A DNA stretch of 64,000 nucleotides from Diplonema papillatum (taxonomy: Eukaryota; Euglenozoa; Diplonemea; Diplonemida; Diplonemidae). Below are positions 1 through 9,572 of this stretch, in pieces (positions within the stretch are counted from its first letter, which is position 1; each line of letters starts with the position of its first letter). Position numbers and translations under genes: made by a program. The stretch spans positions 496,001-560,000 of the forward strand of contig JAPJBO010000001.1 in NCBI GenBank assembly GCA_030068145.1, in the 5' to 3' direction. Under the pieces are notes generated by a model. The model was not told where the DNA came from. It did not search any database and saw nothing but the letters and a program-made list of their open reading frames with translations.

Positions 1-1
1 G

Positions 2-377
2 CAGTCAGAGTACGTGGCGGGCAACGTCTCAGCGCCGGGAGGGGCAGCGCTGAAAGGTGCCTTCGAGAGGCTCAGGACGTGGATCTTGGGCGTAGCCGCC
101 GGTTCAGCGGGTTGGACGGCGAACGAGGAGTTGGTGCGGCTCGGGAACGAGCTTTGGGTGGTGCGTCGAGAAGGTGCCCCGCGGCAGGATGCTGCGGGAG
201 ATGGAGACCGCGGCCGAGGACGTTCTTGATCGGACGATGGCGAAGGTCAAGGGTGACATGGAGAAGGAGCGGAGCCGCACGGCAAAGTGGGACGCCGCCC
301 CGAGGAGGTACAAGGGTGGAAAGGGTGGCAAGAACTGGTCTTATGCACGGGGAAACGGTATGCCCGGGGGAAAGTGA
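2..377 (+). pseudogene. Possible gag-like segment, partial and frame-shifted
   Basis: Frame 2 reads protein-like from the window edge to about 165 (a helical stretch around LKGAFERLRTWILGV). Frame 3 then takes over from about 165 to a TGA at 375-377, with a charged helix and a basic Gly/Lys tail (RRYKGGKGGKNW). A basic tail of this kind fits a nucleic-acid-binding gag C-terminus. The change of frame suggests decay or programmed frameshifting. After the TGA, frame 3 stays open straight into the recombinase, so stop-codon readthrough could also join them. No family was recognised; gag is inferred only from position. Confidence 0.3.
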
Positions 378-1706
378 CTGGCGTCCTTCCGGCAGACAGA
401 CGGGACGTTACCCGCGGGGCCAGTTATCCATCCCATTCCCTCCCCGATCAATTTTCAAACCCCAACCGCGACATCTTCCCATCGCGCGTTTCCGGACGCG
501 CAGCCAGTTCTCCGTCGGTCGATCCTCGCGTCCGGCATCCTCCCTCTTCCCGGGTTTCGAAGGGTCTCTCTCGAGGAGGAGACCGAGTCAGTCCTAGCAG
601 CCGTCAGGAGCGTGATCCCCGGCGCACAATCAATTCAGGCTCTCGCCCCTTCACCAAGGAGCGCGAGAACCAACTCTTCGCCATTTCGCGGATTCTCAGC
701 CGGGGAGGCAGGGCTTCTCACACAGCAGTCGCGCGCGGCGTCGATCGTCGGCCAAGCGGTTCTCGATTTAGTGGCATCGAAGACGGGCGTGGCGGTCACG
801 CGGACTCTTGCTTCGAGGCACAGAGAGAGAGACGTGACGGTGTCGGAAGCACGCGACCGATTGCACCAGGTGGTGGGTCGTGCTTGGGCGGAATCGACGG
901 TGGACGATCGACGCAATTTGTGGAGACGATTCCAGGCGTGGACCAGTGCGCAAGGTATGGGCCTCAACCCGGATACGGCTGTCCTGTTCGTGATGGCTAC
1001 TTCGGTGGAACCCCAGGGTATGCTGGCGTACTCCCGGTTGCTGGCGGCGGTTTTTGGCCATTTGGGGGTCAACAGCCAGCCGTTGAAAACGTTGGCGTCT
1101 GCTCTCCGTGGTGCTGGTGCAGCTATCCCGCTGTCGCAGGCGGAGTCGATTCCGCGCGACACGCTCCTTTCATGGGCGATGGACCAGGTGTCGCACGTTC
1201 GTTTGGCGACACTCGTCGCGTGGAAGACGGCGTCGCGTTGGGCCGATGTGTGCATGCTGACGCGGAGAGACTTTGTTCTGGTGACGGACGACGAAGTCAT
1301 AGTCGACTGGGGAGTGCGGCCGAAGGGTCGTACCAGGAACCCGTTTTGTGTGAGCAAGTTGGTGGTTATCTGCGGGCCGTTGACGAACGTGATCGCGATG
1401 CTCGTACGAGGCGCGGGGGACTTCCGCCAATTGACGTCGGTGTCGACAGCGCAGCTCGCGAGAATGTGGGCGGGCGAGCTTCGGATGTGCCGATACTCGG
1501 CACACAGCATCAAGAGGGGGGCAGTCGACCACCTGCTGGAGGCCAAGTCCCTAGGAGCTCCGTTCCCAGAGCACCTGATATCCAGGGTGGCCAAGCACAA
1601 GAACGAGGTGGACCCGACCGTGGCGCAGATGACGGTGCGGTACGCAAACAACGTGGTGGCGCTGGCGCGCGTGCTAAGAACGGCGGAGGTCACTGTGTTT
1701 CTGTGA
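378..1706 (+). CDS. Tyrosine recombinase of the retrotransposon
   Basis: The frame is open from the codon after the TGA at 375-377 to the stop at 1704-1706, and no ATG opens it. The catalytic layout of a tyrosine recombinase is visible: the first arginine in TASRWADVCML (Arg codon 1236-1238), the HxxR motif in SAHSIKRGA (His 1503-1505, Arg 1515-1517) and a tyrosine nucleophile candidate in TVRYANN (1641-1643), preceded by the usual helical KHKNEVDP stretch. The N-terminal part around residues AWAESTVDDRRNLWRRFQAW resembles a SAM-like core-binding domain. It would resolve circular cDNA into the genome. Missing ATG implies readthrough, frameshift or polyprotein expression. Confidence 0.75.
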   Translation: MASFRQTDGTLPAGPVIHPIPSPINFQTPTATSSHRAFPDAQPVLRRSILASGILPLPGFRRVSLEEETESVLAAVRSVIPGAQSIQALAPSPRSARTNSSPFRGFSAGEAGLLTQQSRAASIVGQAVLDLVASKTGVAVTRTLASRHRERDVTVSEARDRLHQVVGRAWAESTVDDRRNLWRRFQAWTSAQGMGLNPDTAVLFVMATSVEPQGMLAYSRLLAAVFGHLGVNSQPLKTLASALRGAGAAIPLSQAESIPRDTLLSWAMDQVSHVRLATLVAWKTASRWADVCMLTRRDFVLVTDDEVIVDWGVRPKGRTRNPFCVSKLVVICGPLTNVIAMLVRGAGDFRQLTSVSTAQLARMWAGELRMCRYSAHSIKRGAVDHLLEAKSLGAPFPEHLISRVAKHKNEVDPTVAQMTVRYANNVVALARVLRTAEVTVFL

Positions 1707-3208
1707 GGAACAGGGACCCGTTGGACCTGGGTCGGTTTGTCCGGCAGCAGCACTCGCTGTTCAAGCGGGCAACGGCTCGTCGGGATTCGCGGTTGCAAGC
1801 ACGTCATGCGCATGAGCTGGAAGCTCACGGCATAGCTCGGAGGGCGCGTGGGCCTGGAAGTTCAGTGAACGTGCCATTCACGGTCATCGAAGAGAAGGAG
1901 GGTGCATTGCGACAGCGGTTCATTCTGTGGACGTTCGAAGCGAACAACGCGATTGAGGCCGACGGATACAAGGCGTCGGTACCGCTGGAGCACGTCAGCA
2001 AATACCTGTCAGCGGTGCACGCGGAATGCGGATCCACGCGTGACTTTCGCTGCGGGTTCTACGGTGTTGCGATTCCGCACAGCGCGCGTGGCTCGTTTCG
2101 GTTCAGAGATGACGCCGATGAATGGTGGGAGCTCACTCGGTTGCCGATGGGCCACACCTGTGCACCCGAGTTAATGCACACGTTGACGTCGACCGTTGCC
2201 GGGCACCCCGATTTCGTCAAGCAGGAACACGCAGTGCCGTCGACGCTCACAGTGCACACTTGGGTCGACAACATTCGGTACGCCGGATCGCGCAAGGAGG
2301 TTCTCGAAGCGACTCGGATTGTCGACGATTTGGCGGCACAGGCGAAGGTGACGTGGAAGCAAGCGGACACCCGGACAGCGAGCTCGAGATACGAGTTCAT
2401 CGGGGTGGACTGGGACCACTCGAAGAACAAGGTGGGCATATCGGCGAAGCTGGCCAAGAAGCTCGCACGGGACGTGGAAGAAGTGCGCACGGGCGCGATG
2501 TCTGCTTCGGGATTGGAGACGCTCGGAGGGCGGTTGCTGCATGCGTCAGCGATCGTCGGCGTTTTTGTGGGCGAGTATTACTTCGCTCTGAAGTTCCTTC
2601 GGCGCTTGACGAACGCCCTCAATCGGGGGGAGAAGGCGGTCGATCAGACGATTCGTCTTTCCGGCGGTGTGCAGCGGTTGCTTGAAATGTGGATTCGAGC
2701 CGTTCTCGGGAGCCGTAGCATGCCGGTGGAGGCTAGAGTGCCAGCGTTGACCGTTTTCGTTGACGCGAGTCTAGATGGATGGGGCGGCGTCGTCGTAAAC
2801 GTCGCTACGAACGCGATCGAAGTGTTGGGTTCGAGATGGTCGCGGAAGGAAAAGAGGCTCCATATCAACGAGTTGGAGGCCCTGGCGTTCGAGCGTTGCG
2901 TGGCGTCGGTGACGTCGGCGCACGAGGGCGGTGCAGTGACGGTGGTCGTGGACAACACGACGGTACAAGGTGTTGCCCGTAAGGGTTCATGTCTGCGGTC
3001 GCAAGTCTTAAATGACGCAGTCGTGAAGGGGCTCGCGCATCTGCGCGGGCTGAACATCTCAGTCTCTGTTCGCTGGGTAAAGAGTGCGGGGAATCCCGCC
3101 GACCTGCCGTCGCGGGTCCCGGTGTCGGCTTTGACCGATGCGAATTTGGCCGACATGGCACTTGCGGTAAGGAGTTTTCTTACTGGCGATATGGGTCTGG
3201 TGGTGTGA
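1682..3208 (+). CDS. Reverse transcriptase-RNase H of the retrotransposon
   Basis: The frame overlaps the end of the recombinase frame (offset -1) and has no ATG near its beginning, so translation probably depends on frameshifting. It is open further upstream to 287, but that part only shadows the recombinase. RT features: a palm segment with TRLPMGHTCAPELMH and the active-site loop WVDNIRYAG at about 2261-2287, where the second Asp of the usual xDD pair is Asn. RNase H follows: FVDASLDGWGG (Asp 2762-2764), HINELEALA, VVVDNTTVQG, and a terminal NPADLPSR, typical of DIRS/Ngaro and Ty3-type RNase H. The protein ends soon after, with no methyltransferase domain. The Asn may mean a dead copy or a clade trait. 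Confidence 0.8.
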   Translation, partial: GGGHCVSVRNRDPLDLGRFVRQQHSLFKRATARRDSRLQARHAHELEAHGIARRARGPGSSVNVPFTVIEEKEGALRQRFILWTFEANNAIEADGYKASVPLEHVSKYLSAVHAECGSTRDFRCGFYGVAIPHSARGSFRFRDDADEWWELTRLPMGHTCAPELMHTLTSTVAGHPDFVKQEHAVPSTLTVHTWVDNIRYAGSRKEVLEATRIVDDLAAQAKVTWKQADTRTASSRYEFIGVDWDHSKNKVGISAKLAKKLARDVEEVRTGAMSASGLETLGGRLLHASAIVGVFVGEYYFALKFLRRLTNALNRGEKAVDQTIRLSGGVQRLLEMWIRAVLGSRSMPVEARVPALTVFVDASLDGWGGVVVNVATNAIEVLGSRWSRKEKRLHINELEALAFERCVASVTSAHEGGAVTVVVDNTTVQGVARKGSCLRSQVLNDAVVKGLAHLRGLNISVSVRWVKSAGNPADLPSRVPVSALTDANLADMALAVRSFLTGDMGLVV

Positions 3209-3423
3209 CTTCCTGGGCTAGCCTGTTCACTCACAAAATCAGTGGCTACCTCAGGGGGTTACCCCATCGTACGTGAAACCCTGTTTCTTCTTCCCCTTTC
3301 TTTGTTGCAATGAGTGGATTTCAGAAGCATTCTGAGAAATGCAACGATCAAGTGAAGCGCACGCGAAGCGCAGTAGCGCAGTTCATGATGAACTCAGCAA
3401 GTGAAGCGCCAAGGCATTCCACA

Positions 3424-3720
3424 CCGTGTACAGACCGTGTACACACCGTGTACACACCGTGTACACACCGTGTACACACCGTGTACACACCGTGTACAGA
3501 CCGTGTACAGACCGTGTACAGACCGTGTACAGACCGTGTACAGACCGTGTACAGACCGTGTACACACCGTGTACACACCGTGTACACACCGTGTACAGAC
3601 CGTGTACACACCGTGTACACACCGTGTACAGACCGTGTACACACCGTGTACAGACCGTGTACAGACCGTGTACAGACCGTGTACAGACCGTGTACAGACC
3701 GTGTACACACCGTGTACACA
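3424..3720. repeat. 11-bp minisatellite, 27 copies, two-state units
   Basis: The unit is CCGTGTACAXA with X either G or C. The order of X along the array is G, 5C, 6G, 3C, G, 2C, G, C, 5G, 2C. Units are otherwise identical. The core GTGTACAC is self-complementary in C-type units. All three frames on both strands are open because three units make 33 bp, which explains several spurious open frames here. Confidence 0.97.
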
Positions 3721-4220
3721 TCAATCCATGAGGTTTAGTGGTCAAAAAATGCCCTGCTGTTGACCGACTGACCCTGCTGTTGACACAGTCACAGGCCGAG
3801 GTCTGCACAGTTTGCGTCAGTTCAAGAGCTCTCTGCGGTCATGTGAGCTGGGTTTCTCACAAAAGTTGCAGCATTCCGGCTGGTCCTGCTGCACAGTCTC
3901 TGAACGCTTCTGGAGTCCAAAATGCACCCGGATACATCTATTGGTGGCAACATGACCCGCAAGATGGTATGCTTGGCTGAAATTCAGCTCGGAGTCGCAC
4001 TTTATTGTCGCCGGCGGCTGAAAGGAGAGAATTGTGCAAAGTGTCCACACTTTGTCCACACTTTCAAACCCTAAAAAAGAGATTTTGCGACCAAACGCGG
4101 GCGGTAGGAGGCTATTTGATGCAGTTTTCGGTATTTCTTTGGTGTGAAGGCGCCGGTATATCAGTCAACAGACTTTGCCGCCAGAGCTCGAAGAAGAAGA
4201 AGAAAAAGGCCGCTCCTCTT
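3721..4220. other. No gene seen
   Basis: Unique-looking sequence between the minisatellite and the inverted repeat. No motif, RNA gene or conserved reading frame was recognised. Confidence 0.5.
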
Positions 4221-4483
4221 CTGGACCAGGAACGTGACGGCCAACCGCAGCTTGCAAAGCTTGAGTCGGAGGCAGCACAGTGCCACAACCCCGTCCGCTC
4301 TGCCCTGTGGCTGACCGTCTCAACGAGCTTGTGTTCAGCGCGAGCGCCAAGCCCCTAGGTGCGCCACGCCTTGATGCTTTAGTTTGGGAAATCGGTAGCC
4401 AATTGACCCGTAGGCCCGTGGCTCTGCAGTACCGCCGAACACGTGAAGCTTGGCTCCCGTGTAGCAGGCTTTCCCTGGTACCT
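4221..4483 (+). repeat. 0.26-kb dispersed repeat, left member of an inverted pair
   Basis: This block is closely matched by the reverse complement of 12426-12690, with few substitutions. It starts at GGACCAGGAACGTGACGG and ends at CCCTGGTACCT. No coding capacity was recognised. The pair brackets an 8-kb segment containing three coiled-coil genes. Confidence 0.93.
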
Positions 4484-4494
4484 GAGGCCAGAGC

Positions 4495-4606
4495 TCGAAA
4501 AAGGCCCTGTGGGCCCGCGAGGCTTCGCGGCTGGATGTCGAAGCCTTCGACGACGTCCAGCGGAACGAACAGTGGAAGACGGCAGAGTGGGCCAGTGGCT
4601 ACTCCA
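4495..4606 (+). pseudogene. Fragment copied from the coiled-coil gene at 5622
   Basis: Bases 4498-4602 repeat 5717-5805 of the downstream gene with scattered substitutions; both encode LWAREASRL and the VQRNEQWK stretch. The fragment is joined directly to the 3' end of the inverted repeat at 4221-4483 and has no start or end of its own. Confidence 0.9.
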
Positions 4607-5621
4607 CAGGCTCCGAACATCACCCGGTTAGTGACTCCTCTGTCCCCCCCCACAGTCAAACCACCATCCCCCCCCCTCGCTCTTCAAACCCAAGAAACAT
4701 TTTCCCCCCGTTGAGACCTGCCGGCCCTAAAACGGCACAGGACTGGTTCTCCATTGACAAACGCCTTGCTTAAGCTCGGCACCCGGTTGCTTTGGCAACC
4801 TGTCGCTTTTGTGACGCCACAAACTTCGTTTCCCGAGACGTTACCATACGGCCCAACCCCCGAACACCAAGAGAGGTACAGTTTGGAAGGGACTGCATGT
4901 CAAAGCAGGAAAAGGCATATGGAAACGCTCAGAACCGATAAAGAACAAAAAAAGTCGTAACCCAACACAGGACGAGAAGGAAGGAGCAGCACCACCAGAA
5001 CCGAGAAAGAACAAAAAAAGAAGAATACTACGCACCAAACCCACCACCCTCCCCAACCCGGGCTTCCTTTTTACCCCTGCAAACCCGTGAATAGGTGCTA
5101 CGGGAGTATCTGGCAACCGCTGCTTAACAGTGCTCACGTGGGCGGTGTCTTCGGACAGCACCTCGTGATGTTCGCATCACAAAACAAAGAAGACAGTGAA
5201 ATGGTCGTTACCTGGTCGGGTTTCGCTCGCGACCGTTTCCTGAACAATCCTTCACTAAATCCGCGGTTAAATAACCTGGCCTCAGTGGTGCAAGCACCAC
5301 GCGCTCTTCAAACCCAAGAAACATTTTCCCCCCTGAAACTCTTGCAGTTTACTGAGGGAATTGGAGCAAGACGCATGGCTAGACGAGCACGACCACCTCG
5401 AATCGACACCAGAAGAATTCGGGGTGGGGCTGGCTTCGACGACTAGTAATATCCCGGTAAATGGTAGCACTCCTGAACAAGCCCGAACCAACAGGATCAA
5501 AGAATGTCAGTCACACCATCCCGATTCTTTTTCGTCATCAGTCAGATGCAGGGGACGGGTTCGAAAACGAGGCAGAGAGTCAAAAGAAAGGTCTACCGTC
5601 GAACAACCACCAACAACACAG
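4607..5621. other. Upstream region of the 5622 gene, with a duplicated block and splice-acceptor-like sites
   Basis: A block containing CTCTTCAAACCCAAGAAACA occurs at about 4678-4712 and again at 5303-5335. Together with the gene fragment at 4495 it shows that the 5' region of the gene has also been copied. Acceptor-like pyrimidine-AG sites lie at about 5342-5347 and just before 5550 (CAGATGCAG). The frame of the downstream protein is open from about 5337 but loses codon bias before 5622. Confidence 0.5.
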
Positions 5622-6263
5622 ATGCTCAAGGTCCTGGAGCCCATCTCGGGAGACCTGCGGGAGATTAAGCAGGTTCGAGAGAAGCGCAGCCAGCGGCGGG
5701 AACGGAAGATGGAAGCGCTAAAGGACCTGTGGGCCCGCGAGGCTTCGCGGCTGGACGCCGAAGCCTTCGGCGACGTCCAGCGGAACGAACAGTGGAAGGC
5801 GGCCGTGCAGCAGCAGGTCGGCGAGCGGGAGCGGCAGCTGCTGCGGGAGGTCGATCCGGGGCGGGAGCCGATGCCGCCTGTGTTGTGGCACACGCCGGAT
5901 GGCAAGGTGCCGATGGCCAGGCTGGCCGAGAGGCAGCGGGAGACCGAGGATTTCGAGCGGTACATGCAGCGCGTGGAGGCCGGCGAAAACGTCGAATGGG
6001 CCCCCGCGTCCCCGGATCTCAAGCGGATCAAGCACCCCGGAAGGACGGTCGCACCAGGGTACGAGCCTCTGCCCGCCAACGGCAGCCGTGCCTCACCGTC
6101 GTACGGTCCTCGCGCCAGCAGCGACCCCCAGCAACAACAGCGACACGTCAGTTTCTCACCAGACGCGGGTTCCCCGCGGCATGTCAGCGAGCATGACTCG
6201 CGAGACGCGAAACTCCTCCTCGCTGCCATGCGCCATGCTGACTCAATGCCGCTGAGCTTCTGA
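5622..6263 (+). CDS. Hypothetical coiled-coil protein, 213 residues
   Basis: I chose the first in-frame ATG at 5622, which coincides with the onset of GC-rich coding sequence and follows an acceptor-like AG near 5549; the frame itself is open further upstream. Residues 1-110 are highly charged and helical (EIKQVREKRSQRRERK, then QQQVGERERQLLREV), consistent with a coiled coil. A Pro/Ser/Gln-rich tail with PQQQQRHVSFSPDAG and a short C-terminal helix follow. No family was recognised, and no signal or membrane segment is present. The last two-fifths of the gene and its 3' flank are repeated several times downstream, and an internal piece is found upstream at 4495. The role is unknown. Confidence 0.6.
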   Translation: MLKVLEPISGDLREIKQVREKRSQRRERKMEALKDLWAREASRLDAEAFGDVQRNEQWKAAVQQQVGERERQLLREVDPGREPMPPVLWHTPDGKVPMARLAERQRETEDFERYMQRVEAGENVEWAPASPDLKRIKHPGRTVAPGYEPLPANGSRASPSYGPRASSDPQQQQRHVSFSPDAGSPRHVSEHDSRDAKLLLAAMRHADSMPLSF

Positions 6264-7190
6264 GAGCGGGCGAAGAGTCAAGAGGGCAGTATTCGTCTTC
6301 CGTGCCTCACCGTCGTACGGTCCTCGCGCCAGCAGCGACCCCCAGCAACAACAGCGACACGTCAGTTTCTCACCAGGCGCGGGTTGCCCGCGGCATGTCA
6401 TCGAGCATGACTCACGCGACGCGAAGCGCCTCCTCGTTGCCATGCGCCACGCTGACTCCATGCTGCTGAGCTTCTGAGAGTCAAGAGGGCAGTATTCGCG
6501 TTTTGGCAATACATTATCTGTGCGTCGTACAGAAAGGATCGTCATTTGCGTGGGTACGAGCCTCTGCCCGCTAGCGGTAGCCGCGCCTCACCGTCGTGCA
6601 GTCCTCACCGGCGATCGTCAGCAGCAGCAGCAACAACAGCGACACGTCAGTTGCTCACCAGGCGCGGGTTCCCCGCGGCATGTCAGCGAGCACGACTCGC
6701 GCGACGCGACGCTCCTCCTCGCTGCCATGCGCCATGCTGACTCAATGCCGCTGCGTTTCTGAGATGGGCGAAGAGCCAAGAGGGTAGTATTCGCGTTTTG
6801 GTATTAGTTGTCTGTCATATGCGTGGGTACGAGCCTCTGCCCGCCAACGGCAGCCGTGCCTCACCGTCGTGTAGTCCTCGCCAGCGATCGTCAGCAGCAG
6901 CAGCATCAACAGCGACACGTACAGGAAGGACCATCACTTGCGTCTGTACCGGCCTCTCCCCGTCGACGGTAGTCGTGCCGTCCTCGTAGCGATCCCCAGC
7001 AACGACAGCGACACGTCAGTTTCTCACCAAGCACGGGTTTCCCAACAGCGACGTCAGCGAGCAAGACTTGCGAGACGCGAAGGACCTCCTCCTCGCTGCC
7101 ATGCGTCATGCTGACCATGCCGCTGAGTTTCTGAAGTGGGCGAAGAGTGGGCTGCCCGCCAAGGGTAGTCGCTTCGTCATCGTACGCTTC
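6058..7190 (+). repeat. Tandem decaying copies of the 3' end of the 5622 gene
   Basis: Unit 1 (about 6058-6293) is the gene's own 3' coding end plus flank. Related units lie at about 6302-6520 (lacking the first 30 bp), 6552-6806, 6824-6920 (truncated) and 6937-7190 (most diverged). Landmarks repeated in order are GGGTACGAGCCTCTGCCC, CAGCGACACGTCAGTTTC, CTCCTCGCTGCCATGCG and CAGTATTCG. The 3' flank after the stop is part of the unit. Reading frames are partly kept but no unit has an independent start. Confidence 0.92.
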
Positions 7191-7241
7191 TGTGCTGGTG
7201 TCGAACCAAGTGCAGCAGCAGCCAGATGTTCACCTTCTCAG

Positions 7242-7316
7242 ATAGCTCAAAGCATCTGCAAAATAACACGAAGAGCCTCTTGGCAAAACCTCGTTTTCAC
7301 ATCTCTTCCACGCAGC
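7242..7316 (+). repeat. Dispersed repeat family C
   Basis: About 72 bp around AAAGCATCTGCAAAATAACA and CGTTTTCACATCTCTTC, also found at 42795-42866 and 57708-57775 in the same orientation. Function unknown. Confidence 0.85.
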
Positions 7317-7375
7317 GGACACGTCTCGCAGCTGCGAACCTACTTCTCGCAAGTTGCGTGGATTCAATGCCGCTT

Positions 7376-7475
7376 GTGTAAGCACCTGCTTTGTAGGAAA
7401 TATTTGAGAGGAGGTGTACAGTAGTAGCCCACACGAACACGGGTAAATTAATTTGGGTGCACGCGTTCAACAATA
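7376..7475 (+). repeat. Dispersed repeat family A
   Basis: It begins AAGCACCTGCTTTGTAGGAA and ends near GCGTTCAACAA. It is a shortened copy of the family seen in fuller form at 15764-16035 and 41030-41225. Confidence 0.85.
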
Positions 7476-8734
7476 ATAGAACGACCCACTTTATATCATC
7501 GTACCCGCGATGCTGTACGACGCGCTGCATCCGCCCTTCGTGCTAACGTTCCCTCAACGTCTTTCAACACCGAACAGGTTCACGAAGAGTCAAGGGGGAT
7601 ACTTGCGTTTGTTGGCCGTCACGCCCGCCTTTCTCCTCGGGCTGCCTTGTCCAATGCACTTGGTGCAAGCGCGAGTGGGGGGGAGTTGGATGGCGAGATT
7701 ATTTTCAGCCCTTTCCGCATAGAGCGCAAGCGCTCCATCGAGTGATTCCAAGAGGCCGTATCGGTCTTTGTTGCCTGCCTTTGGTAAAGGATGGCATTCA
7801 CCATTCGTGCCTCTGTTACGTGTGTGTGTGTGATATCCCGTGTGTAGATATCCAGAGGATTACTCTCTCCCCATGTACTATTCTTCGTTTTCTCTCCGAA
7901 TTTGTACTGTGTGTACTTATCCCGATTCCCCGCTCCCTCATATGCAGCTTGCGCTTCGTAGAACCGAATAGCATAAAGATGCGCGGCACACGCCTTCAGC
8001 ACCGATCCTCGTGGTGCATACCTGCGGTCATCCCGCCGCAGGCCCGCCCACTGCAGCAGATGGCAGCATATCCTGAAGATACCACAGCATCGTGCTGGTA
8101 GGACATCACGAGCTCCCAATCCCCACATCAAGAGGATGGGTGGTATGGCCCAGTATTCCAGGACATGTGGTTCCTGCGTCCGACACCAATCACGCAAGAC
8201 GTCATAGGCGGTAGGTCATCCGCTGGATGAACTCTTCCAAAGCAGGGTATGCTGCCAATCCCATGCTGTTATACATCATCATGGCTCGTGTCAATTTTGT
8301 GTCGTGGAGACTCACGAAATACCCCGCTGTGTCCGGGACGTTTTGTTCACGCGCTCCAAGCAACTCGTAGCAGGCCACTGCAACCAATACAGAGAGCCTG
8401 GCCACCTCCTTTCCGCCTCAACGTCCCATTTGTATCTGCTCCGTTCCTCTTGCTTCTGCCCCCCTTGCTGGCTCTTTCCGGAATGGCGACGTTTTGTTCC
8501 CTTCTTGCAACCACTCTTCTCGTGTCGTTGTCGTTCTCCATGACCGCTTAGGGTGGCCCGGGTCGGGATGCTCGGCTGACCCAGCCGGACAGACACGGGC
8601 TGCTTCAGTAGAAGCCAGGCTGCCTCTGTGCAAGACAGGCAAACCAAACGCGACAGGTGAATGAGGCCTTACGACAGACAAGGTACACTGAGCCGGTCTG
8701 AAATGACCCCAGCATGAGCGTAGCATGATGTACC
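7476..8734. other. No gene seen
   Basis: The open frames here are short and lack coding character. A short GT-rich tract lies at about 7820-7850. Nothing else is recognised. Confidence 0.5.
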
Positions 8735-8840
8735 GTGACACCAGTCAGGAGCGGGGAGTTTGGCTGGGCGGCAGACCTGTTACACATTCACGCAGAATTC
8801 CTTAGGCAAGCTCAGCGGGAACAACGAAAGGTAGACACGA
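8735..8840 (+). repeat. Dispersed repeat family D, partial
   Basis: Matches the reverse complement of part of 22830-22940 (for example GACACCAGTCAGG and CAAGCTCAGCGGGAACA) and resembles 35950-35996. Confidence 0.8.
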
Positions 8841-9429
8841 GTGGTAGAATGCGTGCATGTCCAACAACCTTGCACAAAAGGACTGGCTGGTCACAGCCAC
8901 GTTGTTTAGCGTACCGAGGCAGAAACAGTGTCGTGCCTGTTGAATTTGACATGAGATTCATTGCTGGCTTTCTACGTGGGTATCATCGACTTGCATCGCA
9001 CGAAGCGACGGACGAGGAGAGTGATACTACGCCGTTGAAAAATAAAGCGAGGACAATCAGGAGAAATCATTACGCCATGCTGTCACACTGAGGATTGCCA
9101 CGATGAAGAATGTGGCGAGTTACCAACCCGACTTCGGCTTCAACCCCATCCGAGCTCCAGCTGTGCATTTCACCGTCACCCGACTCGAAAACGTGTCAGT
9201 TCATGTGGGATGCTCATGTAGTGAGACAATCGGGACTATATCTCGAAGAGGTGGTCCTGCACTGGACCTGAACTACTCTCTCTCTCTCTCTCTCGGAATT
9301 GTCAGCGGTAGCGACGACAGCGAGAACACATATACCCTGGGACTGCTGAGGCGTGACAACCCCGCCCCTGTCCCTCCCAGGGAGCCACCCCGAAACTAGC
9401 CTGCCCACACCCTTTGATTTGTTTTATGT

Positions 9430-9486
9430 GTTCTCTCTCTCTCTCTTCACTCACTCTCTCTCCGTTATGCTTTTCCCTCACCCTAG
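9430..9486 (+). promoter_or_regulatory. Pyrimidine tract and AG acceptor before the 9573 gene
   Basis: A CT-rich tract of about 50 bp ends in CCCTCACCCTAG at 9486, 86 bp upstream of the ATG. It fits a 3' splice site, either of a 5' UTR intron or of spliced-leader trans-splicing. Confidence 0.5.
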
Positions 9487-9572
9487 GCAACGAGGCGCTG
9501 AGAGAAGCGCACAAAACCACTCCAACCCGAGTTCTGCCTCCTTCCGTCCCGTCGCAGCTCGCCGTTGGACGG

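Larger units (their letters stand above)
1..3240 (+). mobile_element. Tyrosine-recombinase retrotransposon (DIRS/Ngaro/VIPER-like), 5' end outside window
   Basis: Three coding blocks follow one another on the same strand: a short gag-like segment, a tyrosine recombinase and a reverse transcriptase plus RNase H. No LTRs, no DDE integrase and no protease are visible, which together with the recombinase points to the tyrosine-recombinase class rather than Ty1/Ty3. The recombinase lies 5' of RT-RNase H; from memory this matches VIPER-type elements of trypanosomes, whereas many DIRS and Ngaro elements carry it at the 3' end. The left end is missing and no terminal repeat could be located on the right, so the element limits are approximate. 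Confidence 0.8.

Noticed and set aside
287..1680. N-terminal half of the 973-codon frame preceding RT
   Set aside because: It shadows the tyrosine recombinase, whose catalytic residues are in the other frame.
635..1828. 397-codon minus-strand frame
   Set aside because: Antisense shadow of the recombinase in GC-rich DNA.
3424..3720. CRISPR-like appearance of short repeated units
   Set aside because: No spacers between units, eukaryotic context, contiguous 11-bp tandem array.
3310..3808. Long open frames on both strands encoding TPCTHRVHTVY-type repeats
   Set aside because: They are a mechanical result of a stop-free 11-bp repeat; no start context or flanking coding sequence.
3985..4010. CACTTTATTGTCG resembling the end of a diplonemid spliced leader
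   Set aside because: Short match from memory, no donor site in the right place and no surrounding SL RNA structure.
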